This document shows positions 1-11,200 of a stretch of 64,000 nt of DNA, in pieces; position 1 is the first letter of the stretch; each line of letters opens with the position of its first letter. The notes under the pieces were generated by a model. That model was not told where the DNA came from and searched no databases. It saw nothing but the letters and a program-made list of their open reading frames with translations. This DNA is from Luscinia megarhynchos (lineage: Eukaryota > Chordata > Aves > Passeriformes > Turdidae). The position numbers and the translations under genes are program-made. The stretch spans positions 33,087,406 through 33,151,405 of the forward strand of contig JAPFBE010000002.1 of the NCBI GenBank assembly GCA_034336665.1, written 5' to 3'.

Positions 1-495
1 GTTTTAGATTTCAATAATTATGAGAACAAAAAAATCTTTAGAATTCACAGAAAATCAGAGATTTTGATCAATTTTATTGATACATTCCTGTCTGTGAAAT
101 AATTATTCTGTGGAACATGAAAGGTTTGTTCTTTTCAGCAGAGGAAAATGTGAGATACTCAAAGATGTTGGACTCTTTGTAGCTTTCAAGCTTGATTATA
201 AATACTGAGAAATGCACAATTCTTTTACTCCTGTCTACATTCAGGTTTTGATTTGAATGAGGTTATGACTTTCCAGTAGGGTTTTTTCACATTTTTTGCA
301 AAACCAAAGTAATTGTAAAGTTTTGCTAGTTCAAGATTTTGTGGTAATTAATTTGGGACTGCTATTTAAATTATATTTGGAATTTCCTTGAATTAAGTAA
401 ATAGACCTAGACTCTAAAATTAAATAATATATGGTTTAAAATTCTTTTCTGCCTGCTAGTTAATTAACAAAAAACAATTACAATTAATTTTTCAG
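1..495 (+). other. 3' end of an ABCA13 intron
   Basis: AT-rich sequence with no supportable exon. It ends in the acceptor ATTAATTTTTCAG at 483-495. A few short AG-bounded pieces (for example after 139 and 244) are too small or not open. Confidence 0.6.
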
Positions 496-3400
496 GATTT
501 TGACATCTTTAAAAGAGTTTTTGAAGACAGAAGAAAACTTAAGGATTTCTGGTGAAAAGAAAATGGATCATCTTTTTTCATCTTGTAGAAGTCATAGAAA
601 AAATTATAATGTTTGATTTCTCAGTTTCTTCAAACAAGTCTCTGATTGAAAATAATGCCTTGTATAATGCAATTTTATGGATAAAAAATTTTGCTGAGGG
701 GGAGGAATCTGCCACCAATTTCTCACTTGCAGTTTCTGAACTCCATAATGAGCTACAAAAAAAATTCCAGCCTCTTCAGAGCCTCTGGATGAAAGAAAAG
801 ACAGAATTTTTCTGGCACATAGTGGAAATTGTATTCCATGAACTTGATTCTAGGCTTTCTCTCTTGAGTCAAGTAGAAGAGGAAGAGGTAATTGAGACCT
901 TATCTAGAATTTTATCTTCTATTACAGAAAATAAAATCTATAATGGAAGTATGGCATTGCTCAAAATTATCCTGATTGATTGGCCAGAGTTAAATATTAC
1001 TGCTTTGGACCGTTTAAAACATTTAAGTAGACATTTCCAAAGAAATCTTTATACTGTTGGATCATTGTCTGGTGATCATGTCAATGTGTCATTTAGCACA
1101 ATTCCTGGAGTGAGTAATACCTCCTCTTTATTTCTCTCAAATGCAACTTTTATGTATAAGGTACAAGAATTAGGAGAAATTGTGCATGATTTCCTCAGTA
1201 ATATCCAAAAATTAAATAGTACTAGTGTGGCCTCCCTTGTTCCAAAAATTTTCTCTCTGTATCAGCATGATGATCTGATTTTAAATATTAAGAACACTAA
1301 CAGTCTGTTAAACCTTCTTTATGAGACTTTGAAAAGCATGTCATCTTCTGAAGTATGGCATGATTTGCAAAATAAGGAACTAGTTTTTGATTTTCTGTTT
1401 GAAGCTTTTGATCTTCTCTGGAACCTCACCACTAAGTCTCTCTGTGAAAAGTTCCTGTTAATTTACAACTACACAGAGTTTCAGGCACAGTTCCTTGCAC
1501 AGAATGGAAAAAAAGATATGCAGGTTGTTTATGACACTCTGAGCAGCCTTAAAACTTTATTTATAGATGAAGAGCTCCAAACAGATGTTTTATGTTTTTT
1601 GGAAGAGTTTCTTGATCTGTCTCCAGGGTGCCTGGTAAATAATGGGTGTGCTGATTTTTATCTAGCAAACATGAGTTCTGTAGAACATTCAGCAGAGGTT
1701 TATGACTTACTTCTGCTTCCACTGGACAGTGTCCTGTCTAATGTAATGAACTGGGGAGATAAGGTAAGTGTGCCTTCTGCTTTGCACTGCACTTTTACAT
1801 GGCTTCAGGCGTGGACAGAGATTTTTGAAGAAGCAGCAGAAATCTTAAATTTGAATTCAACCTATTTTGTTTGTCTAAGAGATGATTTAGCATATCTGTC
1901 TGCAAATCTTTTAAATGTGACTCAAGATGAACTGTGCAATAATGCAGCTATGGCTGTTGTTGAAGCTACAGGAGCAGCAATGAAGCTATTAAAAGCCCTA
2001 TTTCAGGAACAGGGCAATTTAAGTGACTTGAAAGATTTTGAGGCTTTCCTTGTTAATCTTCAAATTGCAATTAACAATGCATTTGATGTCACAAACTTGC
2101 TTAAAGATAGCAGTTTTGAAAGTGTTTTAGAGACAATGGGAGTCATGATAACTAAAATGCAGAAATCTCTACTAACTATTGTAAACGAAGAGTTTTTGAA
2201 TTCCTGGCTTGATGCTTTCATCTCGGGAGGATCTGAGGGAGAAGAAAAGGGTGCTGATGTATTTTCCATTGGAAATTCCCTTTCTACTCTACTTAAGCTC
2301 TCTCAAAAGGATCTTGAAATTATTCTCACTGAGATAAATGACACATCTGCTCTTTTAAAAAGTGTACCTCAAGACAAATATATGGTTTGTATCAGCATTT
2401 TCCAGAATATTACCAAACTAATTTTGGATAATACTCTGAAAGACATACACTACTTGCAAACAAATTTTTCATCTCATCTTACCTCCTTTCTAAACTTTCA
2501 TAGTATAATGGATGAAGCAGAGGATTGTAATGCATGGATATATGGATTAAGTAATCTCACTGAAAAATACAAGTCACCTTCCCACCTTGAAAGTGCAAAA
2601 CATATTTTATTTCTTCTGCAATCTCTGGGAAATGCTGAGACAGATGCTAAGCTAATGAATGTGATGGACTTTGTTAATTTGGTTTTTAATTTGACACTCC
2701 CTGAATGTTCCCTGGGGGGTTCTGATGTGATTTGTGTGAGTGTTTATTTCAATATAGTAGCAAAAACTTTGAAATTTATTCTCCCCGAATTTTATGCAAA
2801 AGATGACGTTAATGTGCTTGAATTTATTTTAAAACTTTTAAATCGCTCTGGAGAGCAAATACAAACTGCTATCAGTGATTTAGTTGGGAGCTCATTGCAT
2901 ATGTCAGATAAGACCCATTTTAGTCAGTCAACCAATGGTTTTAACAGGACTTCAAGAATGCCTCTTAATCCTTTTCACCACATTCATCTTTTATCAGCAG
3001 AACTTTTGTCAGAAATTCAAAGTCTTCTGAAAAACAAAACTTTTGAAAACAGCTCTTCTCATTTTGACAATGAGATTGAACCTTTCTTGCATGGGAAAAA
3101 TATCAGTTTGCTGATGGAGTTCTTTCAACATATGATTAGAAAACTTGAGTCAAACTTGCAGAATGAGCACAAAACATTTCCTCAGAAACTGGTAGAAACA
3201 GCAGGTCTGAGTATTGAACTGGTAAGGAAGGCACTTGAAATTTTCAAGTCTCCTACTTTTACTGTCTTTCCATCAAGAGATGAAAAGGAATTTCTAAAGT
3301 TTATGGTTAATTTGGTGCAAAACATGAGAAACATGGATGTTGAGTTTTTGATAAGTAGATTCAAACAGGTCCAGGAGAACCTAGAAAATTTCTTTAAAAA

Positions 3401-5218
3401 TATCAAACCTTTTTCTCTTGAGAACTCAGAGTTAGATACTTTAGCAGACTGGTGGGATGCATTTGAGAACATATCATGTTACTGGAACCTGACTGGTGTA
3501 TGGCAAATAACACACCTTTTTGAACAAGATGAGCCCTACAATATAGAAGATGTGTTCAACCTCCTCTTCGATCTCATCAGCCTTACAGAAAGACTGGCTC
3601 ATGGAAACGTTACAGAAGCATTAACTGAAATATATGCTTTCATACTGACTCAGGAAGAAAAAATGCAAATGTTTACTGATGAGGAATTCTCTGACCAAGT
3701 AGAAGATCTTCTAACACTGCTGGAGATATTGGCAGACATCTCTGAAGAACCTGGAGAGGCTTCTGTTTGCTTATCTGTGACATTCTGCTGGACTCTCACA
3801 ACAGCAACACCTCTCACAACAGCAACACCTCAGAGTGATCCCACCGTTCAACTTTGTGACTTTGTGCATACCAATTCTACTCTTCACTACAATGCAGTCA
3901 TTGAAGTAATTAAAGAGCTTAAACTCATCACTCTGGATGACAGTTTTTCTTGCACTATGGAGGACATTCAGATGGATATCACTCGCAATCTGACTTGCTT
4001 CTTTCATCAGATCAAAGAATGGAACTCTATAATTTTGAAGTTTTCTGAGCTCCACCATATAAATAGCTCAGTTCTCAAAGAACTGCTAGATTTTTGGAAT
4101 GAGCTATCCCTTTATGCTGTGCCACTCCAGGTGAATAATACAGATGCAATCAATTGCTCCTCCACACCAAAGAGCCAAATGGCTTTACAAATTTTAGAAA
4201 CTCTGGGCAGCATTTCAGTGTCAGAAATGGAGATGGCCAAAAGTCTTCTTGAACAGCTTGATAATCTTTATGGTGGCCTAAGTTGGAACAGAGAGTCAAG
4301 AACGTCCCTCAAGAGTGCTCTTACTAATGTTAAGAATATGACCAGTGAAGTTTCTAGGCTTCTGAATACTGAAGCTGTTCTTTCTTTTCTTTCTGTAATT
4401 CAGCCTTTAATGACACTGTCATCTGTTGGAAACCAGACACATGAAATTCTTTTGACAATATCAGCTTTAAGTGGGAACACCAATATATCTGACAACTTAG
4501 AGAACTTCTGGTTTCCTGTAGTTACAAGCATAGAAAATTTATTGGTGAATTTTAGTGTTAAACACTTACTTGTGGTGATAAACCAAGAGTTTCAATTACT
4601 AAAGTTTGCCACTGGAGAGTCCTCTTCCATGGCTCCTGATGTTTTACTAGAGCAATTTAACACATCTGTAGATACTATATCAAGAAATTTTGAAGATATA
4701 CAAGACATTGTGAAGAGCATTCTATGTGAGTGTAACAATAAAAATTATTCCAAAATAATACATGCTCTAATTCTCCTTATGACCAATGAAAGTTCATCAA
4801 ATGACCTACTGCTGGCTATCAAAGATATTATTGCCTTTCTGGAGCTATTCCAAAATAAGACTAAGAAGGACTATGCTAGTATGTTGTTTGCTGATGGCCA
4901 TTTTAGCAGAGAGAAATTGAATAATACTCGTGCTGCTTTTTCAGTTTTGCTAAACAGCCTCCTTCATGCAATTGCTGAGCTTGATGTTGTAGAAGAAGCT
5001 TTGCATACAAACAATACTGAGCTTCATAAAGTTGACTTCATTGATTCATTTTTTAATAATGCACCATATAGAGACACTTCTACTCAGTCCCAAAGCAGAA
5101 CTCTGGAGATCATGCAAGAGATTTTGCAAATAATATTTCAGTCTGCTGCAGAACATGACAAAAATAAAATAAAACTCTTACTAATGAATTTGCATGAGGA
5201 TGTAATGACAGAACTGAG
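496..5218 (+). CDS. ABCA13: ABCA13 exon 1 of window: giant exon, extracellular loop
   Basis: About 1,570 codons in one exon, unusually large for a vertebrate. The main frame is open from 543 to the donor ACTGAG|GTGAGT (5213-5224) and ends in phase 2. The product is hydrophilic and helical, rich in Leu, Glu, Ser and Asn. It has about forty N-X-S/T sequons (for example NFS, NIT, NVS, NTS, NAT, NLT) and no membrane segment, as expected for the luminal/extracellular ABCA13 loop. The left edge is uncertain. The acceptor at 494-495 is good, but the frame open behind it (497 to about 616, beginning [16 protein letters not shown]) differs from the main frame by one base. Dropping one T from the T6 run at 573-578 joins the two smoothly. 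If that is not the cause, the exon could begin at 589 (after TCATCTTGTAG) or at 625 (after ATTTCTCAG). An 18-bp tandem duplication lies at 3793-3828, and a splice-consensus-flanked 45-nt segment at 1764-1808. Confidence 0.92.
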
Positions 5219-8200
5219 GTGAGTGTTTTCCCTGTACTCATTTTGGGAAGTGTGCTAACAATGACAGAAGGGCTCTCTGTTTATGAACAGCCCAATCAAA
5301 ACTTTTATTAAGGTAATTAGTGTTTAATTTCAGATTTATTCCAACTTGTATTGTTCATAAATTCAGCCATATTTGGTATCAGAACACGTTGTGTGGATGA
5401 GACTATTGTGTTTAGTTTATGTTTACCTTAGGTGTTGATACTTGATGTGATTTCTTTGGAATTATTATAGAAGCAATTATTTGAAGAAACTGGTGTTTTA
5501 AAATCCTTCAGGCCTGAATACTGAACTCCTATTAACTGGCAGGCAAAAGACATTTTTCCTATGGAGCTAAAGTGTTAAGGAATGATTGGGTGTTATTCTT
5601 TGTGGTGTGTGGAGGTTTTTTTCTATATCCAAATATAGCTATGCCAAGTTTATTTAACTTAAATTTATTGATGTCTTATGTTATGACTATTGCATGAAGT
5701 TGTTCTGTTTAACAAATGCAGTGTCTGAAGGAATCTTGAGCCCACAAACATTTTTGCCTGGTTACTTAGATCAGATATAATCCAGAAGCAGAGGAAAATG
5801 CTTCAGGTTTACTCATGGTTTACTTTAAAAAAAAGGCTGTTAGACTGGAGATGCTGCATTTGAACAATACTGAATGAGCCCACAAGCTGGCTGCTCCAGA
5901 GGGATCTAGGATGTCTTGCTGGTGGAACTACTGGTCCTACTGACAAAACCAGCTGAGAAATGGCAGTGTAAAGTTGATGCTCTGATGAGGTATTTTGACC
6001 TGTATGATTAATTTTATGCAAATACATGAAACCATTCTCCATCAGGGTCAAACATTAACCTAATCTGCTTAAAAGTATAAAAAGCAAGTACTAGAAAATT
6101 GGTTTATTTTCCCTACATGCTGATTATCTGTTCTTTGCCATCAACTCAGCATATTATGTGGGCTGTCAGTATTTGTGAAGCTATCACAATTTTGGTTATT
6201 TTGTGAAGGTATTTTCTAGCACTCCTAGGGGATTTTTTCTGTAACGTGGAAATGTTCTGATTTTGGAATAGCTCAAACAAATATAATAACTGTTAATACT
6301 GAAATCCTTGTGTGGTTCATTGAAGACTGCATTTGTAGATTGTCACTTGTGATATTTTTCTGTGGTACCCTTGGAATGAAAATAACATTTTCTTATTGAT
6401 GTTTCTACAGAGCATCTAAAATCTGCAGCATTCTTCAGGAACGTTTGTACCCTGATAGTGTTGTACTGTTGCAGAAATTGCAATTTACCATTTTGAGTAT
6501 TCTCAAAATCTTTTCAGGTTGGTTACCACAGTAGTGGCTCTGAGTCCCCATGTATTAGTGCTAAGTTAAGGCTTTACTCTAAGCAAACTTTTGTACAAAT
6601 AAGGTAATTTGGATGATGTCAAGCAAGGCAAGCATTTTGATGCCTGGAAGTTACACCAACAGAAGCAGGGGAAAAAATCTGATGCAGATCATACAAAGGG
6701 ATGATTTCTTTCTGCAGTGTTAACGCAGATTTAAAATCCCAATGAAAGCAAGAGATCTTGCTGCTCCTCCTCAGCTAGTGAGCTGAGCCAAGTCACAAGG
6801 TTTTTTTTTTTAATGAACCAGGCTTGCCATAGGGCAGTATGTAGCTGACAGTAAGGAAAAACGGGGGAAGTATTTAAAGCAAGTAGCATCTCTTGCTTCA
6901 GGCTGTGTTACACAAGTGAATTGGCTACCTGTAGCTGAAAAACTTCAACAAATTGTTTAGATTTTACTGTTACCTTGTTTAATTCCTTATGTATATGCTC
7001 CCAAGTTGTGCACTTTAAGAAAGACTCTATAATGACTCCAGTGTAATTTCACAATATGTTTTCTTTGGAAAACAAAAGCCAGCACATTTCAAAGCTCATA
7101 TTTAGCCAACTTGCCCAGAATTGCAAAGAGCAATTAGGAGGCATTAACTTGCTTTTCTAAAACAAGGGATAAGATCTATAATGTCTTATGACAAATTAAT
7201 TTCCAAAAGAGTGTAAGATGTGATTACAATTCAGTTTTGGCTATCTTCTCTATTCTCCTGTGATGGATGTAGTTGCAATGAGTAAAACTGTAGTGATGTT
7301 GAGCTGGGCTAAACGATACTGAAATTGTGCAGCCAGGTACCTGTGTTCTGTCCTTGACCTCTGAAGAACAGTCTGTTTATTGAGAGAACTGAGATTAGGG
7401 AATTAAATTTCTTTCATTCTCATTTCAAACCTCTGTTTGTGGGAATGTTTCATAATGTTTCATTTGTTACAGGAAACATTATGAAACGTAATGACAAAAG
7501 ATGAAAACTACTTGGTTTGGTTTGAGGAATTGTATTGTATTATTTCTAAGAGTAAGATAAAGTTTTACTTGTTTTAGAAGCAGTGTTAAATGTTTAGTAT
7601 TCTTTCTACTTGACTTAAGAACCAAACTTAAAGAAAAAAAGCCCCCACTATTGAAAAAATTACCTTGGTACTGAATGAAAATTCAGCAGTCAAGTCAAAT
7701 TCCTTCACTACTATCCCATGTACAAACCCACTGCAGACAGCAGAAGGGAGGCTTTCCTCAAGGATATAGAGCTACAAGCTTGGGTAGAAATGGCCTCCAT
7801 GGGTGACCAGGGGGATAATTCTATCACCCTACATGGGTTCATTATTCTAAGATAAGGAAAGTTCTTATGTAATGCTGTTTTGCTCCCCTCATAGTTTGGG
7901 TTTGGAAGTTACTGCTCACTGGAGGGTTAGTAACACCCAGGTGCTCCTACAGGGAAATAGCATCAGGGGAGCCTGCCTGAGGAAAAGGTAGATGTGGTTA
8001 ATACTCTCAGCTTCTCAGAGTTATGCTTCTTGCTCATGAAAGGCAAATTTGAAATTTTCTTCTCTGGTTCTGTAGCAGTTAGGGATGTTCTTATTATTGA
8101 TCAGGAAAATGTAATGGAGAAAAGTAACTGAAATTGAATCAACCCAGCCTTTCTTGGTCCTCTGAAAAATATGTGAATTTAGTTAGAAATATTCCTCTGT

Positions 8201-11200
8201 GCCTATCATATCAGGTGTTCCTTGCTTTTAAAAATTTTCTCTCCTGTATTAGTTGGCTAACTTTAAATTTGATTTCAAGTTGGGTTTTTTGAATCAGATT
8301 AAATCTGGACATTTTCTCTTACAGAAGAACCCACTGTCTTTAGCAACACTTTCTGTGCCATTGCAAAGTGTAAAGATGGATTAACAAGTCACTTGCTCCT
8401 CACTGTCTTTGAAGGGATTGCAGTGGTTCAAGATCATTATCAGGTCTGAATGATTCCCTCACCTACAAGTGTACTTTACAACATGCATTAAACTTTGGAA
8501 ACTAATGAAAGTTTCCTTTTTCTTTTCCCCACTTTCTGAATGGCAATCCCCACAGTGGCTATACACAACTGAGATTTAAATAGATATAATTGATAATTTT
8601 GATAGAGATACCCAGAAGAAATTCCTTAAATAAATGTTTGTAAACTTTACAAGCTATAGGTATGACTTTGAATTATTAGAAATCCTGTAACTAGGATAAC
8701 TGGATTGTCAATCAATGTCAAACAGCAGTCCATTTTTAATTTCTTTAAAATCTGTCATTCTGCTAATTTAATGAGTTGTAGTTCATTTCTACTTTCGAAT
8801 CTTCAGAGGAACATTTGTGAAATTAAGCTAGAAACAAATAAACTTCTTGGCCAGAGTAATTCCAGCTAAAATGGCAGTTTTGATTGCCAGTTGGGTTCAG
8901 TCTGTTTTTCTTTAACATGAAATTGTCAGCAGGTGAGAGTAATATTTGACATTTAGGGACTCACCCAGAGTTGGAAGCAGGCCTTTGGATAGCATGTGTG
9001 TGAACATAGACAAAAATACTAAAGTCATGCTTTTTAGTACAGAATTTATCTTCTCTTTAGTCCTTCTTCTTTGTCTACCTGGAAATTTTTCTGATATGAA
9101 CAGCAATGATAAGTGGCATCACTCCCAACTCAAGGCAGGCTATTGCAGCCCAGATATGTTTGTGTAGTCACCACCCTTCTATGACCTCCTTCCGCAAATA
9201 TCAAAAAATCTTCTCAAAATCAAAATTGTAAATATTCAGGAGTAAAGATAAAAGTGTATACTATACAGAGCATGAAAAACTTTTTATATGAGGATCCAGA
9301 TATTCTGACTTGTTGAATGTAAACTGATGTTGTTCAAAACAATTTTTTTGGAAAAAGATAAAAATGGTCAGACTAAAATTAAAAACAATAAAGAGAAAGA
9401 ACGGCTCATTTCATTTTGAAACAAACTTTAAAAGGTTGGCATTTCTATTAGTGGATGACTCTCCTTGACAGGCTAGTTCAAATTCCCAATCTGATTGTTT
9501 CCAAAACTCAAATATTTGAAAATTCCTTGGTTCTAATAAACATTTGATCCAGTTTTAGTTAATCATACAATGACTAAGAGAATATTACCTTACCCATATT
9601 CTCATTTGAAAATATGAATCATCTAGTTACTGAGATCTGCTACTTCAAACTATAACACAATCTCATGAATTTACTAACCATGTGATCACCATGTGTTCTG
9701 CAGGAGGTTGGAAGATATTTGCCTGCTTTCAACAAGGGGGATTGTGAAAGTATGGCATATATAAACCAAAAGCTTTCCAGTGCTTTGGAGAACTTTGTGG
9801 GAGTCTTGCAGAATATCAGCAGTGACAGCTGTGAATGCCAGCTGATGTTGGGGAACATCCAGAGACAACTGCAAATGTAAAGCCTTTCACATTTTAGTAC
9901 CCCAAATGGTTCATCATTAGAGATGTCATATGTATATGTTATATGCATATGTCTGTGTTCTAAATCAAGTAATTACAAGAGAAATAATTTTTAAGCTTTG
10001 TTCATTTAACTTAAAACTGAATGGATAAAATGCACAAATTATTTAAGTAATTTAGAATAACTTAATATTTCTAAAACCACATTTTTTGCTGAGCACTTGC
10101 AGCAGATCTTGCTGTTCCATCAACTGAATCATTTGGATTACAACTAAGAAAATTTTAAATTTCCTGTGACTTCAGTTAAGTCACAGTTTTGATATCTAAA
10201 TTTTTTTTATTTATAGCTCTTTTGATATGACTTTTCCTCTCAAAAGCTCAATAGTTCTTTGTGAAATATTTAGCATTCTTTTCAGTTCAACAGTTCAAAG
10301 AGTTAGAAACTGGTGATTGTAAACTGATGTGATTTAGGAAAACCATTAGATTTTAAGTAAAGATGCTACCACAGAGTATTTCAAATTTTAAATCAGCAAG
10401 AAGTAGACATTGTTAAAACTTGATATATTGGTTTGACTGTTGGATTGTTTTCATAACAGGCTTGAATGGTGTCTGTGAGTTACAGTAATAATACAGAAGA
10501 ACTTGAGCTTAGATGCTGCTCCTAAATACCATGGGCTCATGTCCAGTTTGAAGAGAAAATCATGTCCAATATGTGCATACTCTTATTACTTAAATTGTGA
10601 TTAGATTTTTTTTAACTGCAGTGATTTGTATATCTAGATTTTAAAAATGTATGTTCAGTAAGAAACATGGAAGTGAGATATTGCTACAATTTGCTAGGGA
10701 CCTCAGTCATTATGGGATCCTATCTCTACATATGTACAAATGTAGAGATAGATGTAGAGAGATACATGTGTATCTTTACATGTGCAGTCTCATTTAGACA
10801 TGAAATATGATGACCACTGCACCATATAAATTCCACACAGGGTCTGTAGAGGTACTGACTGCATGCACAGTGCATAATGGGACTCTATTGACTCTTTTAG
10901 TTCAGTTTCACTATTCATGTTCGTCTTTATGCATCAAAATGCCAATGACTTGGTTCTGATAACTTCTCAGACTAAGGCTGTCATTCCAGGGTCACTGAAA
11001 ATCTGGAGCTACAATTGTTGGAAAACCCAGCAGCCGCTTTCCTCAGCAATTTTAATCTTGTGAATGGTGGGTTCCAGTTTTATTCACCTTCTCTATAAGT
11101 CACTCTAGTGCAATTTTGTAGGACAATAACTGTTTCTTTGTCCTTTTAAATTCAAAGGGACACTGTTTATGGAGACTATTGGCAATATTGTCACTCACAG

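Noticed and set aside
496..588. Separate small exon 496-551 followed by a 37-nt intron
   Set aside because: GTGAAA...TTGTAG would be far too short for a vertebrate intron; a frameshift or a later acceptor explains the region better.
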